NCBI GenBank assembly: GCA_035633415.1
Contig: DASQEZ010000002.1
Location: 1-33,551, forward strand
DNA length: 33,551 nucleotides
Direction: 5' to 3'
From: Fodinibacter sp035633415
GTDB lineage: Bacteria > Actinomycetota > Actinomycetes > Actinomycetales > Dermatophilaceae
Shown here piece by piece: positions 16,100 to 23,058 of the stretch. Each line of letters starts with the position of its first letter. The stretch's first letter is position 1. A model generated the notes under the pieces. The model saw only the letters and a list, made by a program, of their open reading frames with translations, was not told where the DNA came from and did not search any database. A program made the position numbers and the translations under genes.

Positions 16100-16140
16100 C
16101 GCCGTCAGGGGGAATGACACCGCCGTCAGGGGGAATGACA
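16100..16140. repeat. Two tandem 20-bp repeats, each with a GTCA/TGAC dyad
   Basis: CGCCGTCAGGGGGAATGACA occurs at 16100-16119 and again at 16121-16140, exactly, with period 21. Each copy contains the inverted half-sites GTCA and TGAC separated by 7 nt. The repeats lie about 80-120 bp upstream of the promoter of the copper locus and directly after the tRNA-Leu terminator. They look like a pair of operator sites on the same helical face, or a recent small duplication. Confidence 0.75.
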
Positions 16141-16182
16141 ACGAGGAACGGCCCCTGGATCCGCCGGGGGCCGCTCCTCGTT
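16140..16182 (-). terminator. Strong 16-bp hairpin terminating tRNA-Leu
   Basis: Arms AACGAGGAACGGCCCC and GGGGCCGCTCCTCGTT pair over 16 bp with one G-U on the RNA, closing an 11-nt loop. It starts 3 nt after the tRNA 3' end. The stem ends in U-containing sequence (UCGUUGUCAUU on the minus-strand RNA), so it is the clearest intrinsic terminator in the window. Confidence 0.8.
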
Positions 16183-16185
16183 CTG

Positions 16186-16268
16186 TGCGCAAGGGGGGAT
16201 TTGAACCCCCACGCCCTTTCGGACACTGGCACCTGAAGCCAGCGCGTCTGCCGTTCCGCCACTTGCGC
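16186..16268 (-). tRNA. tRNA-Leu, anticodon CAG
   Basis: Read on the minus strand: acceptor GCGCAAG pairs with CTTGCGC, discriminator A; D-arm GCGGAACGGCAGACGC; anticodon arm CTGGC-TTCAGGT-GCCAG, giving anticodon CAG; a long class II variable arm with a GAAA loop; and T-arm GGGGG-TTCAAAT-CCCCC. The 3' CCA is not encoded. It reads CUG, the main Leu codon in this genome. In M. tuberculosis a tRNA-Leu also lies next to fhaA, so the position is conserved, with the pirin gene lying between them here. No attachment-site duplication is seen nearby. Confidence 0.97.
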
Positions 16269-16291
16269 GTGACGCTCGCGTGAGCCGTCCC

Positions 16292-16321
16292 AGTGTGCCC
16301 GATGCACCCGGCATCCCACAA
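16292..16321 (-). promoter_or_regulatory. Candidate tRNA-Leu promoter
   Basis: On the minus strand, TTGTGG (16321-16316) and CACACT (16297-16292) are separated by 18 nt, giving a start about 17 nt before the mature tRNA. The match is modest, but no other candidate is visible between the pirin stop and the tRNA. Confidence 0.4.
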
Positions 16322-16334
16322 AATGAGCTCGAAC

Positions 16335-17312
16335 TCAGGACAGCGCCGGGGCCTCCGTGCCGTCGGCGAAACCACTGACGCCACGGGTGCCTCGGTTGCC
16401 GCGGGGCCTGAGCCGCACCCCGGGAAGCACGGGCGCCGGGATCCGGGGGACCGGCCCCACGTACCCGGGGACCGTCCCGAAGCGCTCCGGCCCGTCCTCC
16501 CACGCCGACCGGGCAGCGACGACGTCGTCGTGCGAGCGGCCGATGAAGTTCCACCACATGACGACCTCCTCGTCGAACGGCTCGCCACCGAGCACGAGCA
16601 CCCGCGCCCCGTCGGCCCCTGCCGCCAGCGTCACCCCACCCGGATGCCGCGCCGCCCCGACCACACCCAGCTCGGCCCGTGCGACCGCGAGGTCGCCGAC
16701 CGTCACCGACCCGGCATCCACGAGCACCGAGACCTCGAAGCCGTCCGGCACCGGCAGCACGACCGACGCCCCACCGGCGAGCACCACCTCGGCACCCAGC
16801 AGTGGCGTCTCGACCCGGACCGGCGACACCGACCCCCACAGGGCCCCGACGAACACCTGGGCCCGCACCCCGTCGCCGAGCTCGAGCACGGGCGGCACGT
16901 GGTTCTCGAACCGCGGCTCGACGTCGGCGGCCGCCGACGGCAACACCACCCACAGCTGCGCCCCGTGCAGCACGGTCGTGGACGGCGTCGACACCTCCGA
17001 GTGCGAGATGCCCCGCCCGGCCGTCATCAGGTTGACCTCTCCCGGGCGCACCATCGCCACGGTCCCCAACGAGTCGCGGTGCTCGACCTCGCCGCTGAAG
17101 AGCCACGACACCGTGGCCAGCCCGCAGTGCGGGTGCGGTGCCACGTCCATGCCACCCGTGGCCGACACGTCGTCGGGCCCGTAGTGGTCGACGAAGCACC
17201 AGGCCCCGACGAACGAGCGCTCCCTGGCCGGCAGGGTTCGCCGCACGGTCATGGACCGCGGCCCCCCGAGCGGCACCTCACGGGGCACGATGAGCTGCAC
17301 GCCGTCGTTCAT
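16335..17312 (-). CDS. Pirin family protein
   Basis: 325 residues forming the two-cupin pirin fold. The N-terminal cupin holds the metal-site motif HPHCGLATVSWLFSGEVEHRDSLG (His60, His62) and the conserved AGRGISHSE segment with the third His and Glu. The C-terminal cupin is more diverged. Bacterial pirins include quercetin dioxygenases and redox-linked regulators; the exact role here is unknown. The start ATG at 17312 has TACCGT 6 nt upstream, suggesting a leaderless message. It is divergent from the fhaA operon. The last 40 residues are Pro/Arg/Gly-rich. Confidence 0.9.
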   Translation of the reverse strand: MNDGVQLIVPREVPLGGPRSMTVRRTLPARERSFVGAWCFVDHYGPDDVSATGGMDVAPHPHCGLATVSWLFSGEVEHRDSLGTVAMVRPGEVNLMTAGRGISHSEVSTPSTTVLHGAQLWVVLPSAAADVEPRFENHVPPVLELGDGVRAQVFVGALWGSVSPVRVETPLLGAEVVLAGGASVVLPVPDGFEVSVLVDAGSVTVGDLAVARAELGVVGAARHPGGVTLAAGADGARVLVLGGEPFDEEVVMWWNFIGRSHDDVVAARSAWEDGPERFGTVPGYVGPVPRIPAPVLPGVRLRPRGNRGTRGVSGFADGTEAPALS

Positions 17313-17318
17313 CCGTCC

Positions 17319-17324
17319 ACGGTA
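17319..17324 (-). promoter_or_regulatory. -10 element TACCGT for leaderless pirin mRNA
   Basis: Minus-strand TACCGT (TANNNT) is separated by 6 nt from the pirin ATG at 17312, with no ribosome site between them. Confidence 0.5.
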
Positions 17325-17362
17325 CGGGCCGCGCCGTTGAGGGCGTACCCGGCCCCGGCGGA

Positions 17363-17368
17363 TAGTCT
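17363..17368 (+). promoter_or_regulatory. -10 element TAGTCT for the fhaA-pknB operon
   Basis: TAGTCT lies 45 nt before the fhaA ATG. The possible -35 TTGAGG (17337-17342) is 20 nt away, longer than ideal. With the ribosome site GGAGGAGG (17399-17406), this gives a normal leadered message, unlike the single genes nearby. Confidence 0.45.
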
Positions 17369-17413
17369 TGCGAGACCGCTGCCGACCCGAGCCCACGTGG
17401 AGGAGGTGCACCC

Positions 17414-18292
17414 ATGGGACTGTTCGACCGCCTCGAGGCGGGGCTCGAACGCGCCGTCCAGGGCACGTTCGCCAAGCACCTGCGCTCCGCCGTGCACCCC
17501 GTCGAGATCGCCAGCCACATCAGACGGGCCATGGACGACCGCGCCGTCACGGGCTCCGGGCGCGCCATCGTGCCCAACGTGTTCACCATCGAGCTGTCCC
17601 CGGGTGACTACGACCGCCTCCACCCCGACCTGCAGAGCGTCGAGATGGACCTCGTCGCCGCCGCCGAGGAGCACTGCGACGGCCAGCGCTACCAGCCGGC
17701 CGGCCCGATCGACATCATCTTCGAGGAGCACGACGACCTCGAGACCGGCGTGTTCCGCATCCGGCCCTCCAAGGCGTCGCGCCCGCGTGCGACCGGTCAG
17801 ACCGGGGCGGAGCGGGCCCTGCGCCCGCAGCAGCAGCCGGATGCCGGCGCGGCGGCTGCCGTCGCCGGCGCGGGTGCCGCGGCCGCGGGCGCCGCCCCCA
17901 GCCGGAACAACCCGCCCGCGTCGCGCGAGGACGGCGACGCTACGGCACGGCATCCGGCACCGCCCGTCCCGGCGCGCCCGAAGCGGGTCAACCCGGCCGA
18001 CCGCCCCTGGCTCGACGTCGACGGCGAGCGCTACCCCCTCATGGGTGCGATCACCATCCTGGGCCGCGACGACAGCGCCGACATCATCCTCGACGACCCC
18101 GGCATCTCGCGCCGGCACAGCGAGCTGCGGGTGACGACCGACGGCCCGCACTTCGTCACGACCATCCGCGACCTCGGCTCCACCAACGGAACCTTCGTCA
18201 ACGGCGAGCGGATCACGAGCGAGCACCTCGACGACGGCGACCGGGTGACCGTGGGGCGCACCTCCATCACCTTCCGCGGGGGCCGGAGGTGA
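17414..18292 (+). CDS. fhaA: FhaA: DUF3662 plus FHA domain protein
   Basis: 292 residues. The N-terminal FhaA_N (DUF3662) domain occupies about residues 1-120, beginning MGLFDRLEAGLERAVQGTF. A flexible Ala/Pro/Arg linker follows (about 125-195), then a C-terminal FHA domain with the phosphothreonine-binding motifs GRDDSADI, SRRHSEL and STNGTFVNG. In mycobacteria FhaA binds phosphorylated partners of the PknB pathway, including MviN. It is the first gene of a run that continues through pknB; fhaB follows 7 bp later. Start ATG at 17414 with GGAGGAGG 7 nt upstream. Confidence 0.95.
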   Translation: MGLFDRLEAGLERAVQGTFAKHLRSAVHPVEIASHIRRAMDDRAVTGSGRAIVPNVFTIELSPGDYDRLHPDLQSVEMDLVAAAEEHCDGQRYQPAGPIDIIFEEHDDLETGVFRIRPSKASRPRATGQTGAERALRPQQQPDAGAAAAVAGAGAAAAGAAPSRNNPPASREDGDATARHPAPPVPARPKRVNPADRPWLDVDGERYPLMGAITILGRDDSADIILDDPGISRRHSELRVTTDGPHFVTTIRDLGSTNGTFVNGERITSEHLDDGDRVTVGRTSITFRGGRR

Positions 18293-18299
18293 CCCCGCC

Positions 18300-18812
18300 G
18301 TGTTGAGCGAGCTCACCCTGACCGTGATGCGGCTCGGGTTGCTGGTGCTGATGTGGTTCTTCGTCTTCGCGGTCGTGGGCGTGCTGCGCGGCGACCTCTA
18401 CGGCACCCGCGTCAAGCACCGCGGCGCGAACACCGGCAAGGCGGCTGCCCGAGGCGTCGCCCCGGCACCGCACGGTGCCGCACGCCCGGAGAAGAAGAAG
18501 GGCTCCCGCGGCCGCAAGGGCCCGACCCGGCTCGCCGTCACCGCCGGCCCGCTCGCGGGCACCACGCTGCCGCTGCGCCCGGCCGGAACGCTCATCGGGC
18601 GCAGCCCGGAGTGCGCCCTCGTGCTCGACGACGACTACGCGTCCGGGCGTCACGCGCGGATCTTCCAGGACGACGACGGCACGTGGAGGGTCGAGGACCT
18701 CCGCTCCACCAACGGCACCTTCCTCGGCGCGACGCGCCTCACCGAGCCCCGCGAGGTCGCGGTCGGCAGCGTGCTGCGGATCGGCCAGACCGTCGTCGAG
18801 CTGCAGAGGTAA
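18300..18812 (+). CDS. fhaB: FhaB (FipA-like): membrane-anchored FHA domain protein
   Basis: 170 residues. One N-terminal membrane helix (about residues 8-28, LGLLVLMWFFVFAVVGVL) is followed by a basic linker rich in Lys/Arg (EKKKGSRGRKG) and a C-terminal FHA domain with IGRSPECAL, ASGRHARI and RSTNGTFLG. In M. tuberculosis FhaB/FipA is phosphorylated in this pathway and links FtsZ and FtsQ. The start is GTG 18300 (encoding MLSELTL), with GGAGGT about 4 nt upstream inside the end of fhaA; a TTG at 18303 is an alternative. Four bp separate it from pstP. Confidence 0.93.
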   Translation: MLSELTLTVMRLGLLVLMWFFVFAVVGVLRGDLYGTRVKHRGANTGKAAARGVAPAPHGAARPEKKKGSRGRKGPTRLAVTAGPLAGTTLPLRPAGTLIGRSPECALVLDDDYASGRHARIFQDDDGTWRVEDLRSTNGTFLGATRLTEPREVAVGSVLRIGQTVVELQR

Positions 18813-18815
18813 CGC

Positions 18816-20216
18816 ATGCCCTTCGCGTTCCACTACGCAGCCCGCTCCGACGTGGGCATGGTCCGCTCCAACAACGAGGACTCCGGATACGCCGGCCCCC
18901 ACCTGTTGGCCATGGCCGACGGGATGGGCGGCCACGCGGGCGGTGACGTCGCCAGCTCGACGGTCATCGGCACCCTGGTCCGCCTCGACGGCGAGGCCCT
19001 CGGCGGCCGCGACGTCAGCCACGCCCTGCTCGAGCGCATCTCCGCCGCCAACACCGAGATCGGCGACCGGGTGCACGCCGACCCGCGCCTGGACGGCATG
19101 GGCACCACGCTCATCGCGCTGCTGCGGGCCGGCGACAAGATCGTGCTCGCGCACATCGGCGACTCCCGGGCGTTCATGGTGCGCGAGGGCGTGGTCACCC
19201 AGATCACCAAGGACCACTCGTTCGTGCAGAACCTCGTCGACGAGGGGCGGATCACCGCGGACGAGGCACAGAACCACCCGCAGCGCTCACTGGTGACCAG
19301 GGTGCTCACCGGCGCCCCCGACGACGAGCCCGATCTCGTCGTGCGCCAGGGACGGATCGGCGACCGCTACGTTCTCGCGTCCGACGGCCTCACCGACTAC
19401 GTCGCGCGCGACACCGTCCACGAGGTGCTCACGACCACCGCCGACCCGGGGGAGGCCGCCGACCGGCTCGTGGCCCTGGCCCTGCGCGCCGGCGCGCCCG
19501 ACAACGTCACCGTGGTCGTCGGCGATCTCGTCGACATCTCCCACCGGCCGGCCCCGCCGACCCAGCCCCAGGTGGTCGGCGCCGCCGCGGCCCGGCCGAC
19601 GGGCACCCGGCCGATCCCCACCACGCCGGCCGCGAAGGCCGCCGCTCTCACCCAGGAGGCCACTCGCGGCAGCGGCGACCCCGACGACGACGGCGTGACC
19701 CTCGCCGAGGAGGGCCCCCGTTCGCGTCGCGGCACCGCGCTGCGACTGGCCGCCCTGCTGGTGGTGCTCGTCGTCGTGGTGGCCGGCGGCTCCTACGCGG
19801 TGTACGCGTGGTCCCAGCAGCAGTACTACCTCTCCGAGCAGGACGGCGTGGTCACCGTGTTCCGCGGGGTCGACCAGACCCTCGGCCCGATCTCGCTGTC
19901 GAGCCCGGAATACTCCACGACGATCGCGGTCGAGGACCTGCCCGCCTCCTACCAGGACAGCCTGCGTCAGGGCATCGAGGTCGACGACCGTGCCGCTGCC
20001 GACGCCAGGGTCAGTGACCTGCGCCTGCAGGCGCAGGCCTGCCGGTGGGCCCAGCTCAACGGCGAGGTGTGCCGCACCGTGCCGGCCACGTGGACTCCGC
20101 CGACGCCCACCCCCACGCCCACCGCCACCCCCACGCCCAGCCCGTCCACGAGCGGTGTGCCGGGCCCCACCCCGGCTTCCTCGCCGTCGCCGACCGGCTC
20201 ACCGGTGACCTCATGA
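18816..20216 (+). CDS. pstP: PstP: PP2C-family Ser/Thr phosphatase, membrane-anchored
   Basis: 466 residues. The PPM/PP2C catalytic domain (about 1-235) shows the metal-binding motifs: RSNNED, DGMGGHAGG, GMGTTL, HIGDSRAF, SDGLTDYV and PDNVTVVV. A cytoplasmic Pro/Ala linker, one membrane helix (about 309-331) and an external segment follow, ending in a Thr/Pro-rich tail (TPPTPTPTPTATPTP) that could be O-mannosylated. It dephosphorylates PknB and its substrates. Its stop overlaps the rodA start (ATGA). Confidence 0.96.
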   Translation: MPFAFHYAARSDVGMVRSNNEDSGYAGPHLLAMADGMGGHAGGDVASSTVIGTLVRLDGEALGGRDVSHALLERISAANTEIGDRVHADPRLDGMGTTLIALLRAGDKIVLAHIGDSRAFMVREGVVTQITKDHSFVQNLVDEGRITADEAQNHPQRSLVTRVLTGAPDDEPDLVVRQGRIGDRYVLASDGLTDYVARDTVHEVLTTTADPGEAADRLVALALRAGAPDNVTVVVGDLVDISHRPAPPTQPQVVGAAAARPTGTRPIPTTPAAKAAALTQEATRGSGDPDDDGVTLAEEGPRSRRGTALRLAALLVVLVVVVAGGSYAVYAWSQQQYYLSEQDGVVTVFRGVDQTLGPISLSSPEYSTTIAVEDLPASYQDSLRQGIEVDDRAAADARVSDLRLQAQACRWAQLNGEVCRTVPATWTPPTPTPTPTATPTPSPSTSGVPGPTPASSPSPTGSPVTS

Positions 20217-21595
20217 GCGTCGTGTCGTCCTACGCACCCCGCCGGGGCCGCAACATCGAGCTGGTGCTCGTCGTTGCCGCCGTGGCGATCGTGCTGCTCG
20301 CCTACCTCAACGTCGAGCTCTCCACCTCCGGCGAGGTCCCGCCCGGCACGCTCACCCTGGTCGGTGGCTACCTCGCCCTCGCCCTCGGCTTCCACTTCGT
20401 GCTGCGCTGGCGCGCCTCGTACGCCGACCCGCTGATGTTGCCGATCATCACCCTGCTCAACGGGCTGGGCCTGGTGATGATCCACCGCATCGACATCGCG
20501 AACGGCAAGTCGATCGCCGACGGCGTGGCCCTGCGCCAATTGCTGTGGACCGCCGTCGCCATGGTGATCGCGGCCGTCGTGCTCATCGTGCTGCGCGACC
20601 ACCGGGTGCTGCGCCGCTACACCTACCTCGCGGGGGCGGTCGGTTTCGGGCTGCTGCTGCTCCCGCTGCTGCCCGTCATCGGCACCTCGATCTACGGTTC
20701 GCGGATCTGGATCCAGATCGGCCCGTTCTCGTTCCAGCCCGGTGAGGTCGCCAAGATCGCGCTGGCCATCTTCTTCGCCGGCTACCTCGTGCAGACCCGT
20801 GACGCCCTGTCGGTCGCCGGCCGCAAGGTGCTGGGCCTGACCCTGCCCCGGGCCCGCGACCTCGGTCCCATCCTCGTCGCGTGGCTGGCCAGCCTGGCCG
20901 TGCTCATCTTCGAGCGCGACCTCGGCTCGTCGCTGCTCTTCTTCGGCCTCTTCGTCGCGATGCTCTACGTCGCCACCGAGCGGGTCTCCTGGATCGCCAT
21001 CGGTCTGACCCTGTTCTGCGTCGGCGCCTACATCGCCTACCTGGTCTTCGGCCACGTCCAGACCCGGGTGCTGCTCTGGCTCGACACCTTCAGCCCGGAG
21101 GCCCTGGCGGCGTCCGACCAGCTCGCCAAGGGCCTGATGGGCATGGCGGCCGGTGGCATGTTCGGCACCGGCCTGGGGCGCGGCCGGCCCGACCTCACCT
21201 ACTTCGCGGAGTCCGACTTCATCATCCCGAGCTTCGGCGAGGAGCTCGGGATGATCGGCCTGTTCGCGATCCTGATGCTCTACGTGCTGCTCGTGCAGCG
21301 CGGCCTGCGCACCTCGCTGGGCACCCGTGACGGCTTCGGCAAGCTGCTCGCGGCGGGCCTGTCGTTCTCCGTGGCCCTCCAGTGCTTCGTCGTCGTCGGT
21401 GGCGTCACCCGGGTGATCCCGCTGACCGGCCTGACGATGCCGTTCCTGTCCTCCGGTGGCTCCTCGCTGCTCGCGAACTGGACCCTGGTCGCCATCCTGC
21501 TGCGCATCTCCGACCACGCCCGTCGGCCGCTTCCCGAGCCGAGCGGCCCCAGCGCCGTCGCGGAGGCCCGCACCGAGGTGGTGAAGCTGCGATGA
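20213..21595 (+). CDS. rodA: RodA/FtsW/SpoVE (SEDS) peptidoglycan glycosyltransferase
   Basis: 460 residues with about ten to twelve membrane helices. SEDS signatures: RIWIQIGPFSFQPGEVAKIAL, ERDLGSSLLFFGLFVAMLY, and the C-terminal GGVTRVIPLTGLTMPFLSSGGSSLLANW. SEDS proteins polymerise glycan strands from lipid II and work with a class B penicillin-binding protein, here the overlapping pbpA. The start ATG at 20213 shares ATGA with the pstP stop, and its own stop shares ATGA with pbpA, so the three are translated as one chain. Confidence 0.96.
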   Translation: MSVVSSYAPRRGRNIELVLVVAAVAIVLLAYLNVELSTSGEVPPGTLTLVGGYLALALGFHFVLRWRASYADPLMLPIITLLNGLGLVMIHRIDIANGKSIADGVALRQLLWTAVAMVIAAVVLIVLRDHRVLRRYTYLAGAVGFGLLLLPLLPVIGTSIYGSRIWIQIGPFSFQPGEVAKIALAIFFAGYLVQTRDALSVAGRKVLGLTLPRARDLGPILVAWLASLAVLIFERDLGSSLLFFGLFVAMLYVATERVSWIAIGLTLFCVGAYIAYLVFGHVQTRVLLWLDTFSPEALAASDQLAKGLMGMAAGGMFGTGLGRGRPDLTYFAESDFIIPSFGEELGMIGLFAILMLYVLLVQRGLRTSLGTRDGFGKLLAAGLSFSVALQCFVVVGGVTRVIPLTGLTMPFLSSGGSSLLANWTLVAILLRISDHARRPLPEPSGPSAVAEARTEVVKLR

Positions 21596-23046
21596 ACGCC
21601 CCCGTCCGCAGGCTGTCCCTCGTCGTGGCCGCCTTGTTCGCGTCGCTGCTGGTGTCGACCACGCTCATCCAGTACGTCTTCGCGGCCGACCTCAACGCGC
21701 GCCCCGACAACCGCCGCACCCTGCTGTCCACCTTCGCCCGAGAGCGCGGCGAGATCCTGGTCGGCCAGACGCCGGTCGCGACGTCGGTGCCGGTCGACGA
21801 CGAGTTCAAGTTCCAGCGGGTCTACGACGAGGCGGCTCTCTACTCCCACGCCACCGGGTCCTACTCGTTCTTCGGGGCCCTCGGTGGCCTCGAGCAGGCC
21901 GAGAACGCGTTCCTGTCCGGGTCCAGCGACAAGCTCTTCTACCGGCGGGTGTCCGACCTGTTCACCGGCCGGCGGGCGCAGGGCGCCAACATCGAGACCA
22001 CGCTCGACCCCAGGGTGCAGGCCGCGGCGGCCGACGGCCTCAAGGGCATCAAGGGGGCCGCGGTGGCCCTCGACCCCAGGACCGGCGCGATCCTGGCGAT
22101 GGTCAGCCACCCGACGTACGACCCCAACGACCTGGCCACGCACGACCTGAAGGCCCTCGACGAGAACTACACGGCGCTCAACAAGGACCCCGACAAGCCG
22201 TTGGTCAACCGCACGATCAACGGTGACCTCTACCCGCCGGGCTCGGTCTTCAAGGTCGTCACCGCCGCCGCGGCCCTGTCGACGGGGAAGTACGACGAGA
22301 ACTCGGTGCTGCCCGGCCCTGCGGTGCTCGACCTGCCCGACACCACCGCCGACCTGCCCAACCACGACGACCGCGCGTGCTCGCCCAGCGGTGAGGTCAC
22401 GATGACCGAGGCGCTGGCCGTCTCCTGCAACACCGCCTTCGCCTACCTCGGGATGGAGATCGGCGCCGACGCGCTGCAGTCGCAGGCCGCGAAGTTCGGC
22501 TTCGGCGACGCGCTGTCGGTGCCGATGCGGGTCACCCCGAGCACCGTGCCCGCCGAGCTGAACAAGCCCCAGCTCGCGCAGTCCTCGATCGGCCAGTACG
22601 ACGTGCGCGTGACACCGATGCAGATGGCCATGGTGGCCGCCGGGGTCGCCAACCGTGGCGTGGTCATGAAGCCCTACCTCGTGGAGTCGGTCATCGGCTC
22701 CGACCTGTCGGTCATCGAGTCGGCCGACCCGCAGGAGCTCTCGGAGGCGGTGAGCCCCGAGGTCGCGGCCCAGCTGACCCGGATGATGGAGTCGGTCGTC
22801 GAGGACGGCTCCGGCCGTCGTGCCCAGATCGAGGGCGTCGACGTAGCCGGCAAGACCGGCACCGCCCAGCACGGCGAGGGCCGCAAGGCGCACGCCTGGT
22901 TCATCTCGTTCGCGCCCGCGAACGACCCGACGATCGCGGTCGCGGTCATCGCCGAGGACGGCGGTGTCGCGGGTAGCGAGGCAGGGGGCGGCACCGTCGC
23001 CGCACCGATCGCCAAGCAGATGATGGAAGCACGGTTGAAGCGATGA
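21592..23046 (+). CDS. pbpA: Class B penicillin-binding protein (PbpA), transpeptidase
   Basis: 484 residues. A single N-terminal membrane helix (about 5-28) anchors the protein. The transpeptidase motifs are intact: SxxK at Ser218 (PGSVFK), SxN at Ser278 (SCN), and KTG at Lys421. The dimerisation region before residue 150 is shorter than in FtsI-type proteins, as is usual for PbpA. It cross-links new peptidoglycan with its SEDS partner RodA and is regulated by the kinase directly downstream in M. tuberculosis. The start ATG at 21592 overlaps the rodA stop by 4 nt. Confidence 0.95.
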   Translation: MNAPVRRLSLVVAALFASLLVSTTLIQYVFAADLNARPDNRRTLLSTFARERGEILVGQTPVATSVPVDDEFKFQRVYDEAALYSHATGSYSFFGALGGLEQAENAFLSGSSDKLFYRRVSDLFTGRRAQGANIETTLDPRVQAAAADGLKGIKGAAVALDPRTGAILAMVSHPTYDPNDLATHDLKALDENYTALNKDPDKPLVNRTINGDLYPPGSVFKVVTAAAALSTGKYDENSVLPGPAVLDLPDTTADLPNHDDRACSPSGEVTMTEALAVSCNTAFAYLGMEIGADALQSQAAKFGFGDALSVPMRVTPSTVPAELNKPQLAQSSIGQYDVRVTPMQMAMVAAGVANRGVVMKPYLVESVIGSDLSVIESADPQELSEAVSPEVAAQLTRMMESVVEDGSGRRAQIEGVDVAGKTGTAQHGEGRKAHAWFISFAPANDPTIAVAVIAEDGGVAGSEAGGGTVAAPIAKQMMEARLKR

Positions 23047-23058
23047 GGAGAGCACAGC

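Noticed and set aside
16186..16268. tRNA-Leu as an integration site for a mobile element
   Set aside because: No integrase, no duplicated 3' tRNA end and no change in composition on either side.
14928..18134. Plus-strand frames of 451 and 613 residues
   Set aside because: They run through the tRNA gene and across convergent or antisense real genes.
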